The notes under the pieces were generated by a model, which worked only from the letters and a program-made list of their open reading frames with translations, had not been told where the DNA came from and searched no databases. The translations under genes and the position numbers were made by a program. Below, in pieces: positions 32,071-42,724 of a DNA stretch of 64,000 bases; within the stretch, counting starts at the first letter, position 1, and each line of letters begins with the position of its first letter. The DNA comes from Vibrio sp. CDRSL-10 TSBA (lineage in GTDB: Bacteria > Pseudomonadota > Gammaproteobacteria > Enterobacterales > Vibrionaceae). The stretch is from NCBI GenBank assembly GCA_039696685.1, contig CP155566.1, positions 2,170,001 through 2,234,000 of the forward strand, read 5' to 3'.

Positions 32071-32341
32071 AGTCGATACTCAATAGTTAAAATAAAAATC
32101 AGGCGTTGTGCAGATGACAACGAAAGGTGCGGCATTCTGAATCTTTTATGCCCGGCTAGCAACAACTAATCACAGGCTATATCAGCAGGCCTGGCTGCGA
32201 TGCAGTCGCGAGGTACTCAAGCAAGCACATTTATTGATCGCCATAACATTACGAAAAATTAAATTAGGCGGTGATAAAATAACTCTGGTGATTGCCTGAA
32301 CTGTGTGTATAATGCCGTTAGCTCTCACGTAGGAGCTATTA

Positions 32342-32473
32342 ATGAAACATTTAGTACAAGTTTTTTCTCAGACATCTTTCGATACCCTTCGTATAAGCAC
32401 CTGCGACAACTTTTCTTCATACGACATCAATAGCTTTCGTAGTCAGCGTCAATTAACTATTGTAAAAATTTAA
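32342..32473 (+). CDS. 43-residue ORF in the leader of the cold-shock gene
   Basis: ATG 32342 has AGGAG 6 bases upstream and runs 43 codons to TAA, ending 15 bases before the csp start. It begins MKHLVQVFSQTSFDTLRIST. It lies just after a TATAAT hexamer (32308-32313), so it would be on the csp mRNA. Long structured leaders are typical of cold-shock mRNAs; a translated leader ORF would be unusual. No family recognised. Confidence 0.4.
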   Translation: MKHLVQVFSQTSFDTLRISTCDNFSSYDINSFRSQRQLTIVKI

Positions 32474-32488
32474 AATTCAGAGGTATTT

Positions 32489-32701
32489 ATGTCTGGTAAA
32501 ATGACTGGTTCAGTAAAATGGTTCAACGAAACTAAAGGTTTCGGTTTTATTTCTCAAGACAACGGCGGCAGTGACGTATTCGTTCACTTCAACTCAATCG
32601 TTGCTGACGGCTTCAAAACTCTGGCTGAAGGTCAGAAAGTAAGCTTCAACGTTGAAGATGGCAAAAAAGGCCCTCAAGCAACTCAAGTAACTCCGCTGTA
32701 A
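32489..32701 (+). CDS. cspV: Cold-shock protein (CspA/CspV family)
   Basis: 70-residue single-strand nucleic-acid binding protein with RNP1 KGFGFI and RNP2 DVFVHF, starting [19 protein letters not shown] as in the vibrio CspV. It melts RNA structure in the cold. AGAGG precedes the ATG. Its divergence from rhlE, another cold-adaptation gene, fits. A strong hairpin (32712-32737) follows. Confidence 0.92.
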   Translation: MSGKMTGSVKWFNETKGFGFISQDNGGSDVFVHFNSIVADGFKTLAEGQKVSFNVEDGKKGPQATQVTPL

Positions 32702-32711
32702 GCATTACTTG

Positions 32712-32737
32712 GACGTGGCCTGACGACAGGCCGCGTC
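32712..32737 (+). terminator. Hairpin after csp
   Basis: Stem GACGtGGCCTG / CAGGCCgCGTC, loop ACGA, 10 bases after the stop. No T-run follows directly, so termination strength is uncertain. Confidence 0.5.
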
Positions 32738-32825
32738 AAAATCTCCTGACTCTGCCCCGTACTGCCCTCTCCTTTATTCCGCTACATTTCATCCGATTTA
32801 CTCTTATCTTAATTACAGGAAATTA

Positions 32826-32918
32826 ATGTCCAGAAGAACATCCAGGCAACGCCACTGGTATCAGTTGTTACGCCAACAGAAAACCAACACCAAACCCGCA
32901 CCTCATCAGCCACACTAA
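32826..32918 (+). CDS. Possible 30-residue basic small protein
   Basis: ATG 32826 has CAGGAA 6 bases upstream; product begins MSRRTSRQRHWYQLLRQQ and ends PHQPH. It is strongly basic and could bind RNA or be a chance frame. No family recognised. The 32919-33260 interval after it holds no supported gene. Confidence 0.3.
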   Translation: MSRRTSRQRHWYQLLRQQKTNTKPAPHQPH

Positions 32919-33260
32919 TTGATTCGCTCAATCTGATTTATTCACTCAGCCTACGTTGATTAGCGTAACCTAATTCATTAAGTTAACTTATGTTGATGAA
33001 GTTAACCGGCGCTTATTAATTTAACAAAATCAGTTTGCTGACCGGTTAGCGCTTGTTTTCTTGCGGTATTACTACCCAAAACTGACCGCCCGCTTAACCT
33101 TGTAGCCAATAATGCCGCTATTAGATCTGAGAGCGCTGTTCACAAATCAGTGCAACTGAAACTCATTTCTCCAACACTTGTCATAGTGTTGAGAAATTAA
33201 AAATGTTGCAGCCAGAATTTCAGCTAACATCACACTATCGCAACCCAAAAGGATATTGGT

Positions 33261-33410
33261 ATGGCCCGACCGTCAAAGAAAACTCCACCGACTAAACATG
33301 ACAGCAGCGAAACTGAAGAAACACCGAAAAAGTTAAGTGAGCATCAAACCCGCCGTCGCATCGAGGATATTCTCGAACAACGCGAGTTTGACAAGCAATT
33401 TGACATGTAG
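33261..33410 (+). CDS. Small basic/acidic protein, PA3496-like
   Basis: 49 residues: MARPSKKTPPTKHDSS, then a charged helix HQTRRRIEDILEQREFDKQF. AAAGGA lies 9 bases before the ATG. The MAR-S-K start and RRRIED-LE-R helix resemble the PA3496 family of small putative envelope-integrity proteins found across gammaproteobacteria; the match is by pattern only. Confidence 0.6.
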   Translation: MARPSKKTPPTKHDSSETEETPKKLSEHQTRRRIEDILEQREFDKQFDM

Positions 33411-33624
33411 GTCAGCCCGCTGCAGCAGGAAAATCGTTGCTCTGCTTTTCTGCCCGTCTTACACTGCGGCCCATTAACGCCTACTGCGTAACGGCTTGAT
33501 ATACCTCAATACACTCACAATTCTAGAGAATAAGGTATACTAAGCGCCTGATGGAGGCATTCCATACAGGCTTATATCGCTCAAGTGAACGTTACGTCAT
33601 CGTTTTGTAGCCCGGGAGTACATA

Positions 33625-34596
33625 ATGAAGCTGCAGCAATTACGCTATATCCGTGAGATACAGCGCAATGGTTATAATATTTCTCTAACTTCAGACAAGC
33701 TGTTTACCTCGCAACCGGGAATCAGTAAACAAGTCGCTTTATTAGAAGACGAACTTGGCGTGCAAATTTTTGAGCGTCAAGGCAAACATTTGTCCGGACC
33801 GACCGAAATAGGCAAGCAGATCATTCACGAAGCCAGCCAGATGCTGGAAATCGAAGAGCGGATTAAAGCCCTTTCTGCCAGTGTCACCTCACCGGATATG
33901 GGTCGCCTTAACGTCTATACTACTAACGCGATTGCCAAATTTCTGTTGCCGCAAACCGTGCAGCATTTCATGAAAAAATACCCTAAAGTCGCACTGCATA
34001 TGGGAACCATAGAGCCAGAAACCCGGGGTAATGCCCTGCCGATCGGTCCCTATGACTTTTCTATCGTTGCACAAGATATTGACGAGCAGACTGACCTGGC
34101 TATTTTGCCGGCTTACAAATGGTCGCTGGCACTGATTATTCCGTCCGGTCATCCTCTTGCCAAAGAGCAGAACATCACGCTGGAACAACTGGCTAACGAG
34201 AAACTGATCAGCTACGAGCTGAAATCAACCGGACGCAGCGCTATCGACAGCGCCTTTGCTAAAGCGGGTCTGACGCCGAATTACGTAGTAACCGCTATGG
34301 ATGCAGAAGTCATCAAAGAGTACGTTAGCCTTGGGGTCGGCCTGGGTATCATCGCCTCGGTAGCAACCCACCAAATCAGCGACTCGATTACAGTACGCTC
34401 TCTGGAAGGCCTGATACCTGACTGTTATGCCTGGATTTGCTACAACAAAAATATCTATCTGCAGCATTACATGTACGAGTTTATCGAAAAATTTGCACCG
34501 CATCTGACCCGTACCATCATTCAGAACACCGCTCATTTATCAAAAACGGCGATGATGCAGTATTTCGATGAACGTCAGCTTATGACTTATCAATAG
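33625..34596 (+). CDS. CysB-family LysR transcriptional regulator
   Basis: 323 residues beginning MKLQQLRYI, with helix-turn-helix LFTSQPGISKQVALLEDELG (about 27-46) and the CysB-type co-inducer domain (STGRSAIDSAFAKAGLTPN, TAMDAEVIKEYVSLGVGLG, FAPHLTRTII). Length and layout match CysB, the O-acetylserine/N-acetylserine responsive activator of sulfur assimilation. Identity over the ligand domain looks moderate, so it may be a CysB paralogue (Cbl-like). No target genes are adjacent. Frame intact. Confidence 0.85.
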   Translation: MKLQQLRYIREIQRNGYNISLTSDKLFTSQPGISKQVALLEDELGVQIFERQGKHLSGPTEIGKQIIHEASQMLEIEERIKALSASVTSPDMGRLNVYTTNAIAKFLLPQTVQHFMKKYPKVALHMGTIEPETRGNALPIGPYDFSIVAQDIDEQTDLAILPAYKWSLALIIPSGHPLAKEQNITLEQLANEKLISYELKSTGRSAIDSAFAKAGLTPNYVVTAMDAEVIKEYVSLGVGLGIIASVATHQISDSITVRSLEGLIPDCYAWICYNKNIYLQHYMYEFIEKFAPHLTRTIIQNTAHLSKTAMMQYFDERQLMTYQ

Positions 34597-34717
34597 TCTG
34601 CTTAACGCATAGCATGCCAATCTCACAGGTTATCTGTAAGCCAACACTAACCTGTGAGCCTTTTTATATATATGCCATATATTGATTAATGATGTGAAAT
34701 TTTTCTGCCTCTTTTTA

Positions 34718-34748
34718 TTGACCTTTCCCCTAGGGGAAGCTCTATACT
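34718..34748 (+). promoter_or_regulatory. CueR/MerR-type promoter of the copper efflux operon
   Basis: -35 TTGACC (34718-34723) and -10 TATACT (34743-34748) are 19 bases apart, the long spacer typical of MerR-family promoters. The spacer carries the dyad CTTTCCCC-TA-GGGGAAGC, like CueR operators. Copper or silver bound CueR would activate transcription of the genes that follow. CueR itself is not in the window. Confidence 0.85.
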
Positions 34749-34778
34749 GAGGACAATACAGCGTTCACTGAAGACATT

Positions 34779-35246
34779 ATGCGACTATCCATAACCCAGA
34801 CTCTTTGGATTACATTACTGACACTGGCATCTTTGCTTGTGTCTGGTTTTGTCTCCGCGTCGGTGGGGATGGACGCATCAATGCAACACCGACCGTTACA
34901 ACCCTCGCATGAGATGATGATCTCGTGTAGCAGCCAGAGCTCAATGCCCGCTCCGGTTCATCATGCAATGGGGCCAGAGATGCCACAGCATCACAGTATG
35001 ACTGTGTCACACATGAGCCAATCAGAAGCAGATACCGATAGCGTTCACTCCGCATCTTGCGACAGTGCGAACAATATAGATATGGGCCACACGTGTTGTG
35101 ATACTACCTGCACCAACGTACCTGCTGTTTTATCTGGATTCTGTGCTATTTCATTTTTGTCCAGCGTGATGATGGTTGCTCCAGCCACAGCGACCGGCAG
35201 TATTATTAACCGAGTTCAGACCCTCTACCGCCCCCCGATAGCTTAA
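34779..35246 (+). CDS. Exported Met/His/Cys-rich metal-binding protein (CopL-like)
   Basis: 155 residues; an N-terminal membrane/signal segment (LWITLLTLASLLVSGFVSA) is followed by a mature part rich in Met, His and Cys (HHAMGPEMPQHHSMTVSHM, GHTCCDTTC), then a second hydrophobic stretch. First gene after the CueR-type promoter, so a periplasmic copper-binding or CopL-like role is likely. Exact family membership not certain. Confidence 0.65.
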   Translation: MRLSITQTLWITLLTLASLLVSGFVSASVGMDASMQHRPLQPSHEMMISCSSQSSMPAPVHHAMGPEMPQHHSMTVSHMSQSEADTDSVHSASCDSANNIDMGHTCCDTTCTNVPAVLSGFCAISFLSSVMMVAPATATGSIINRVQTLYRPPIA

Positions 35247-35361
35247 TCCCGACTGATCCTTTTGGTCTTCGCACTGTAGTGCGAAGGAAGATTCGTGCGC
35301 AATGACTGCAGCTCCCACTTGAGCTTTAACGTCAGCGATGCGCCCAGTTGTGGATTACCCC

Positions 35362-36745
35362 ATGAATATCAAACCATGCCTTTTAGCACTGTCCATCAGT
35401 GCCAGTGGCTGGGTGACGGCACCTGTATACGCTGCGCAGACAGCATCATCAGCCGTCACCACAGCGACAAACAATACGCTCACTCAACTGATTGAGGCAG
35501 CGCTGGTCAGCGATAACATTCGACGCCAGTTTTATACCGAAGCTGAGGCGATGCGCGAAACCGGCGTTGCCCGCTCTACCCTGATGGATCCAAAACTCAG
35601 AGTGGGTGTCACCGGGCTACCGGTCGATAGTTTCGAGTTTGACCAAGATCCGATGACCAATATTTCACTGGGCATCATGCAACAATTCGAACGCGGCGAC
35701 ACACTCGCTTTGCAGCAAACCCAGGCAAACCATCAGGCACAAGGACTGGAAGTGCGGGTTCAGGCCCGTGAAACAGGACATCATCAATAGCCTTACCTCT
35801 GTCTGGCTGGAGCTGGGTTATCAACAAACCGCCTATCACATCATGCAGCAAAACCGGCATTTACTGACCGATATGGAACGGTTTATCCAGACCAACTACG
35901 GCATCGGTAAAAGCGAAGCTCAGGATCTGCTTAACGCCCAATTACAAGTGTCACGCCTGGACGAAAAGCTGCAGGCCAATCAGCAGATGCAACAAAAACT
36001 GACCGCACAGTTATCTGAATGGTTGGGTACTGACTGGCTCAGTCACTCTCGTCAGCTTGAAGCCAGTAATCAGCTCGACTGGTCTTATCTGGAACAATGG
36101 CTGACGACCGCTGCCACATCACAACATTACTACGCAGAGCTCAGCCGCCACCCCAACATACGCCTGATTGATAGTGCCATTGACGCTCGCCGTACTCAGG
36201 TCGACATCGCCCGTGAAGCGTATTCACCGCAGTTCGGGGTTGAGGTGATGTATGCGTACCGTCAGTCCAATGACATGCGAGGTGAACCCGCGTCCGATCT
36301 GGTCAGCGCGTATCTGACCATGGATTTGCCGCTGTTCACCGGCAACCGACAGGACCGTAACTTGTCTGCAGCCCAGTATCAGGTTGGCGCTGCGCAAGCG
36401 CAAAAAGACACCTTGTTGATGCAGATGAATGCCAAAGTCAATGCGCTTCTCGTCGAGCGCGACAATCTCACCCAGCGACTACAACGTTATCAGTCCACCT
36501 TGTTACCTCAGGCGACAGCACGAGTGAAAGCGGTCGAGCGCGGCTATCAGAATAATACCGCACAGTTTAATGATGTGATTATGGCCAGCAGTGATGAACT
36601 CGCCCTTCAGCTTGAATATCAGCGCCTGCTGACCGACCTGAACCAGGTGAACAACAACCTCGCGGCGCTGCTCAGTCGCTACCCGTACAAGGTCACACAG
36701 CCAGAACTGGCCATTAATCCAGCCCAACAGCAACAAGGTAAGTAA
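35362..36745 (+). CDS. cusC: CusC/TolC-type outer-membrane efflux protein (frame broken by 1 base)
   Basis: Outer-membrane channel of a heavy-metal RND pump. Signal peptide MNIKPCLLALSISASGW to VYA, then the long helical TolC repeats. As written the frame stops at 35790. One A fewer in GAAAC at 35770-35774 gives QAREQDIINSLTSVWLELGY and a 460-residue protein. The ATG at 35362 is preferred over 35338 because it starts the signal peptide. The stop is 2 bases before cusB. Confidence 0.85.
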
Positions 36746-36747
36746 TA

Positions 36748-38460
36748 ATGAAAACAATTCAGGCAACGACAATCGCGCTCGTCATCGGTGCAGCGTTGGG
36801 ATACGGAGTCCAGTCGTGGATAGGTAACGGCCACGACAGTTCAGGCGCACAAGCAAGCAGTGCCAGCAACGAACCTCTGTACTGGGTGGCACCAATGGAT
36901 CCGAACTACAAACGGGATAAGCCGGGCAAATCACCGATGGGTATGGATTTAATTCCGGTGTATGCCGAGGATCTGACCGGTGCCAAAGAAGCTCCGGGCA
37001 CCGTCACTATCGATCCGGCGGTTGAAAATAACCTTGGAGTAAAAACCACGCAGGTACAGCTCAGTCCGTTGTCGCCGAGTATCGAAACCGTCGGTTATAT
37101 CGGATTTGATGAGAGCCGACTGTGGCAGACCAACGTGCGGGTTGCAGGCTGGGTTGAGCAGTTGAACGTCAATGCAGTCGGCGATCAAGTCCAAAAAGAC
37201 GATGTGTTATTCACGCTTTATTCTCCCGAATTAATCAAAGCACAGGAAGAGCTGATTAACGCTTATCGGACCGGCCGCAGTGGTTTAGTCAAAGGGGCGA
37301 CCGATCGTCTCATCACCCTCGGCGTCGACCGGGAGCAAATCCAATCCATTGTCCGACGTGGAAAAGCCTCTGATTTCATTGAGGTCAAAGCCAAAGCCGA
37401 TGGTGTTATCGCCAGTCTCAATATTCGTCAAGGCGGATATCTGCAACCGGCTCAGGCCGTGATTAGCGCAGGTCCGCTGAACGAAGTTTGGGTCGATGCC
37501 GAAGTATTTGAGCGCCAGTCGCATTGGGTCAAATCCGGCAGTAAAGCACTCATGACACTGGACGCCTTGCCAGGAGAGCAATGGCAGGGAGAAGTCGATT
37601 ATGTCTATCCGATTCTCGACCCGCAAACCCGTACTCTGCGCCTTAGACTCAAATTTGCCAATCCGCACGGTGAACTCAAACCGAACATGTTTGCCAACAT
37701 CACCTTGCAGCCGATGACCGAAGAATCGGTCCTGACCATTCCGTCTTCAGCGGTTATCCGCTCCGGCGGCATGACCCGGGTGGTATTAGCGCTGGGAGAA
37801 GGTAAATACCGCTCTGCACGGATTGAAACCGGGCACGAAGCCGGCGGCAACACCGAAGTGCTGCAAGGACTGACGCAGCAAGACAGGATTGTCACCTCCG
37901 CTCACTTCCTGCTTGATTCCGAATCAAGTCAATCGGCTGATCTGGCACGCATCAACGGCGTGGATAGTAAGGCCCAAAATACCGAACGGGTCTGGGCCAA
38001 AGGGGAAGTCACGGATGTGATGGCCGGGCACGGCATGGTCACCATTATTCACCAACCAGTACCAGAGTGGAACTGGCCGGGCATGACGATGAATTTCAAT
38101 CTGGCCGCAGGCCTTGACGCGGCGCAGTTACAACCAGGCCAGGCGATTGAGTTTGAATTACAAAAAACCGCAGATGGCGGCTATGAAATTCTCGATTACA
38201 AAGCGGACGACAGTGTATTGGCAGCAGAAGTGTGGATACGCGGCAATATCAGCATGCTGATGGCCGACTTTGGTATGGTCACGGTGAATCACGAAGCGGT
38301 TACAGAGTGGAACTGGCAAGCCGGTGAAATGAACTTTAGCGTCGGCAACGACGTCGATCTGAGCGGTTTAGAAGAAGGCGACAGCGTTCGGTTTCTGGTC
38401 GCTAAAAAAGGAGCCGATTTCGCTCTGAAGATGATTGAAAAAGCCGGAGGCGAGCAATGA
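36748..38460 (+). CDS. cusB: CusB-type membrane fusion protein with two C-terminal CusF-like domains
   Basis: Periplasmic adaptor linking CusA and CusC. Residues: N-terminal anchor (1-25); heavy-metal-binding segment YWVAPMDPNYKRDKPGKSPM (about 45-65); barrel-sandwich/alpha-hairpin adaptor (about 80-400); then two CusF-like domains. The first (about 415-495) keeps the CusF Cu/Ag motif WNWPGMTMNF with an upstream His. The second (about 500-570) has WNWQAGEMNF, losing one Met. CusF is normally a separate chaperone, so the pump carries its metal donor built in. Overlaps cusA by 4 bases. Frame intact, 570 residues. Confidence 0.92.
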   Translation: MKTIQATTIALVIGAALGYGVQSWIGNGHDSSGAQASSASNEPLYWVAPMDPNYKRDKPGKSPMGMDLIPVYAEDLTGAKEAPGTVTIDPAVENNLGVKTTQVQLSPLSPSIETVGYIGFDESRLWQTNVRVAGWVEQLNVNAVGDQVQKDDVLFTLYSPELIKAQEELINAYRTGRSGLVKGATDRLITLGVDREQIQSIVRRGKASDFIEVKAKADGVIASLNIRQGGYLQPAQAVISAGPLNEVWVDAEVFERQSHWVKSGSKALMTLDALPGEQWQGEVDYVYPILDPQTRTLRLRLKFANPHGELKPNMFANITLQPMTEESVLTIPSSAVIRSGGMTRVVLALGEGKYRSARIETGHEAGGNTEVLQGLTQQDRIVTSAHFLLDSESSQSADLARINGVDSKAQNTERVWAKGEVTDVMAGHGMVTIIHQPVPEWNWPGMTMNFNLAAGLDAAQLQPGQAIEFELQKTADGGYEILDYKADDSVLAAEVWIRGNISMLMADFGMVTVNHEAVTEWNWQAGEMNFSVGNDVDLSGLEEGDSVRFLVAKKGADFALKMIEKAGGEQ

Positions 38461-41400
38461 TCAATGCCATTATCCGCTGGTCACTCAACAATCGTCTGCT
38501 GGTGCTGATTGCCACCATAGCTCTGGTTTCTGGGCGGTTTGTACAGTGTCAAAAACACTCCGGTTGATGCCCTGCCTGATCTGTCTGATGTGCAGGTCAT
38601 CATTAAAACCAGCTATCCGGGTCAGGCGCCGCAGGTGGTGGAAGATCAGGTCACTTACCCGCTGACGACTGCCATGCTGGCGGTGCCGGGGGCGGTCACC
38701 GTGCGCGGTTATTCGTTCTTTGGCGACTCGTATGTGTACATCATTTTCAACGATCAGACTGACATGTACTGGGCACGCTCACGCGTGCTTGAATACCTCA
38801 GTCAAGTAGCACCACGCCTGCCGGACAACGCCAAACCGACTCTCGGCCCGGATGCCACCGGTGTCGGCTGGGTGTACAACTATGTTCTGCAGGATAAAAC
38901 CGGCCAGCACGACCTGGCTCAGCTACGCAGCCTGCAGGACTGGTTTCTGAAGTATGAACTGCAGACTGTGTCCGGAGTGTCGGAAGTGGCTACGGTCGGC
39001 GGTATGGTCAAGCAGTATCAGATTCAGATCGACCCGGCCAAACTGCGCGCTTATAACCTGACATTGCAACAGGTCAATACCGCGATCAAAAACGGTAATC
39101 AGGAAACCGGCGCATCGGTGATTGAAGTCGCAGAAGCGGAACATATGGTGCGTACAACCGGTTATCTGTCGGGTATCGAAGATATCCAGGCCCTGCCGCT
39201 TAAAGTGACCAGTAAGGGAACCCCTTTGTTGCTCGGTGATATTGCCGATATTACCCTTGGCCCGCAAATGCGTCGTGGCATCTCGGAGCTGAACGGAGAA
39301 GGCGAAGCCGTGGGCGCGGTGATTGTCATGCGCTACGGTGAGAACGCCAGTCAGGTGATTGCCAATGTCAAACAGAAACTGGCCGAACTGCAACGCAGCC
39401 TGCCGGATGGTGTCGAAATTGTGCCGACCTATGACCGCTCTACTCTGATCAATTCCGCCGTCGAGAAACCTGTGGAAGAAGCTGGCAGAAGAGTTCATCG
39501 TAGTGGCTATTGTCTGTGCCCTGTTCCTGTTCCACATCCGCTCATCTCTGGTCATTGCTATCAGTCTGCCGATCGGCATTTTGTCGGCATTCATCGTCAT
39601 GCACTGGCAGGGGATCAACGCCAATATCATGTCGCTGGGCGGTATTGCGATTGCGATTGGTGCCATGGTGGATGGGGCGATCGTGATGATCGAAAACGTG
39701 CACAAGCATATTGAACGTACCCCGCTTAACGATCAGAACCGCTGGCAAGTGATTGGCGATGCGGCACAGGAAGTCGGCCCGCCACTGTTTTTCTCGCTGC
39801 TGATCATTACCCTGAGCTTTGTACCGGTTTTTGCCTTAGAAGGTCAGGAAGGGAAAATGTTCTCGCCCCTCGCCTTCACAAAAACCTATGCCATGGCGGC
39901 TTCGGCTGGTCTGGCGATTACGCTGGTTCCTGTGCTGATGGGCTATTTCATTCGCGGTAACGTACTGCCCGAACATAAAAATCCGGTCAACCGCGGCTTA
40001 GTCGGACTGTACCGCCCGCTGCTTAACCTCAGCCTGCGTTACCCAAAGACAATGATTACCTTTGCCGTGGTACTGATGCTGTCAGCCTACTATCCGGCCA
40101 GCAAGCTGGGCAGTGAATTTATTCCGCCACTGGATGAAGGCGATCTGATGTATATGCCAACCACGTATCCGGGCATCTCGATTGGTAAAGCGCGTGAATT
40201 ACTGCAGCAAACCAACAAGTTGATTAAAACCGTGCCGGAAGTGGCTACCGTGTGGGGCAAGATCGGCCGCGCCGAAACCGCCACAGACCCTGCACCGCTG
40301 ACCATGCTGGAAACCGTGATTCAGCTAAAACCTAAATCACAATGGCGGCCAGGTGTAACCACCGACTCATTACGCAAAGAGTTCGATAGTCTGGTGCAGT
40401 TCCCTGGCCTGACCAATGCCTGGGTAATGCCAATCAAAACTCGTATCGACATGCTGGCGACCGGAATCAAAACCCCGATTGGTATCAAAATCGTCGGTCC
40501 GGAGCTGGCAACTATCGAGAAGATTGGCGCACAGATTGAGCCCATACTCAATCAGATCAACGGCACTGCTTCTGTCTACGCCGAACGCGTTGCCGGTGGA
40601 CGCTATGTCACAGTGGATATCAAACGCCGGGCTGCCGCGCGTTACGGACTGAATATCAAAGATGTTCAGCAGGTTATCTCCACTGCGGTAGGCGGTATGA
40701 ACGTTGGTGAAACGGTCGAAGGGCTGGAACGCTATCCGATTAACGTGCGTTATCCGCAGGATTATCGTGACTCGGTGGTGAAATTGCAGAACCTGCCACT
40801 TGTTACGCCAAGCGGCGCGCGTATTGCCCTGGCTGATGTCGCCGATATCCGCTACGAAGACGGACCACCGATGATCAAAACCGAAAATGCGCGCCCGAAT
40901 GGCTGGGTGTTCGTCGACATTGAAGGACGCGATCTTGGCTCATACGTCACCGAAGCGCAGCAGGTTATTGCTCAGCAACTGACTCTGCCACCGGGTTATG
41001 CCTTGGCTTGGGCGGGTCAGTATGAGTACATGCAGCGCGCTAAAGACAGGCTCAGTATCGTGGTACCAGTCACACTGACCATCATCATGTTGCTGCTCTA
41101 CTTCAGCTTCCGCCGCCTTGGGGAAGTGCTGATCATCATGGCAACACTGCCGCTGGCGATGGTCGGCGGGTTATGGCTGATGCACCTGCTCGGCTACAAC
41201 CTGTCGATTGCGGTCGGGGTCGGCTTTATTGCTCTGGCCGGTGTCGCGGTGGAAATCGGCGTCATCATGCTGGTCTATCTCAATCAGGCCTGGCACTACG
41301 CCAAAATCGATGCCGAGCAAAAACAGCACCTCCCAGACAGTGAAGAACTAAACCGAGCCATCCGCGAAGGCGCCGGATTACGCGTGCGCCCGGTCATGAT

Positions 41401-41647
41401 GACCGTACTGACCGTGATCATAGGCCTGGTGCCGATTATGTACGGTCAGGGCACCGGCTCAGAAGTGATGCAACGCATTGCCGCTCCGATGATCGGCGGA
41501 ATGGCATCGGCGCTGCTGTTAACTCTGCTGATCATCCCGGCTATTTTCCGGTTGTGGAAACAGCGGGAACTTAAACAATCTCAGACCATTCAACCTAGTT
41601 CAACCCAACAGGTCGTTGTTAACAATGACTCAGACATAAGGAAATAA
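38457..41647 (+). CDS. cusA: CusA-type copper/silver RND efflux pump (frame broken at two sites)
   Basis: Inner-membrane proton-driven pump (HME-RND) exporting Cu(I)/Ag(I). Two single-base insertions interrupt it: GTTTC at 38526-38530 (repair gives [20 protein letters not shown]) and GAAAC at 39465-39469 (repair gives [15 protein letters not shown]). The repaired protein is 1,062 residues, typical size. Family signatures are [40 protein letters not shown] (TM4 proton-relay region) and a periplasmic Met pocket. The start is the ATG overlapping the cusB stop; the cupredoxin gene follows after 2 bases. Confidence 0.92.
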
Positions 41648-41649
41648 CG

Positions 41650-42177
41650 ATGAAGACTCTCGCTCTGGCAATCACACTTGGCCTGACTTCCTGGTATGCA
41701 CTGGCCAGTAACGATACTGTTCACACTGGTATGGACCACAATGCAATGATGACGGATAACAGCAAAATGAACCACTCGGCCATGATGAATATGGACGGTA
41801 TGTCTGCGGTCGGCATGCCGGCCCAAGGCGCCAAGCCAGATAAGGTGGTACATGTCCTGCTCTCCGATGATATGAAAGTCACGTTCAAGAAAGACGTCGA
41901 TATTGAGCCCAATGACGTGGTGCAGTTTGTCATCATGAATACCGGCAAGATGGACCATGAATTTTCCATCGGCTCAGCCGCTGAACAACTCAAGCATCGT
42001 GAAATGATGAAAGGTATGAATGATCATCATATGCACGATTCCGGCAGTACCGTGACCGTACAACCAGGGAAGGCAAAGCAGTTGATGTGGCATTTTCACG
42101 GTGACAGCGATGTCGAATTTGCCTGCAATATTCCTGGCCATGCTGAGGCAGGGATGGTGAAGAAAGTAGCGCTTTGA
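41650..42177 (+). CDS. Exported cupredoxin-like copper protein
   Basis: 175 residues with signal peptide (MKTLALAITLGLTSWYALA), a Met/His-rich linker (MDHNAMMTDNSKMNHSAMM) and a plastocyanin/azurin-like domain. Likely type-1 copper ligands are the His of KMDHEFSIG and the Cys, His and Met of FACNIPGHAEAGM. The last gene of the copper operon; it probably binds or shuttles periplasmic copper for the Cus pump. Confidence 0.85.
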   Translation: MKTLALAITLGLTSWYALASNDTVHTGMDHNAMMTDNSKMNHSAMMNMDGMSAVGMPAQGAKPDKVVHVLLSDDMKVTFKKDVDIEPNDVVQFVIMNTGKMDHEFSIGSAAEQLKHREMMKGMNDHHMHDSGSTVTVQPGKAKQLMWHFHGDSDVEFACNIPGHAEAGMVKKVAL

Positions 42178-42216
42178 TACGCAAAGGAAGCTGTCAGGTT
42201 ACAGATAGCGTGAAAT

Positions 42217-42262
42217 AAAAAACCGCCCTGACGCCAATAAGAGGCCCAGGGCGGTTTTGTTT
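42217..42262. terminator. Bidirectional terminator between copper and arsenic operons
   Basis: Stem AAAACCGCCCTG / CAGGGCGGTTTT with a 16-base loop, A-run on the left and TTTTGTTTG on the right. Confidence 0.85.
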
Positions 42263-42307
42263 GTCTCTAGTCAACGGGGAAACTGACCCGCGGTGACGCA
42301 ACCGCAC

Positions 42308-42724
42308 TTATACGCGGTTGCCTTGCTCATCAATGATCAGCTCACCGTCTTCTTTATACAGCGGGCCTGGTGGCCATTGCTCGAGCAGATCCAGTACCTG
42401 TTCACTCGGGCGACACAGCTTAACGCCTTTCTCACTGCATACGATCGGGCGGTTAACCAACACCGGATGCTCCAGCATGGCTGCCAGAATCTGCTCGTCG
42501 CTAACGCCTTCTTCCATCAGACCCAGCTCTTTAGCCGGCGACTTACTGGTGCGCAGCGCACTTTTCGGTGTCAGGTTGGCAGCGGCAAACAACGCCAGCA
42601 ACTGCGGGCGGGTCCAGCCCTCATTAAGATACTCGATCACTTCCGGCTTATAGCCAGCTTGTTCAATAATGCTCAGCACATTACGTGATGTGCCACATTC
42701 AGGATTGTGGTGAATTACGATCAT
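42308..42724 (-). CDS. arsC: Glutaredoxin-dependent arsenate reductase ArsC
   Basis: 138 residues from ATG 42724 ([17 protein letters not shown]). The catalytic Cys is in the NPECGTSRN loop, with the family arginines in [12 protein letters not shown] and NRPIV. It reduces arsenate to arsenite, which Acr3 exports. The start overlaps the acr3 stop by 4 bases; an upstream in-frame extension lacks family similarity. Confidence 0.93.
   Translation of the reverse strand: MIVIHHNPECGTSRNVLSIIEQAGYKPEVIEYLNEGWTRPQLLALFAAANLTPKSALRTSKSPAKELGLMEEGVSDEQILAAMLEHPVLVNRPIVCSEKGVKLCRPSEQVLDLLEQWPPGPLYKEDGELIIDEQGNRV

Noticed and set aside
38923..39705. 260-residue minus-strand frame opposite cusA
   Set aside because: Antisense shadow of the conserved CusA sequence.
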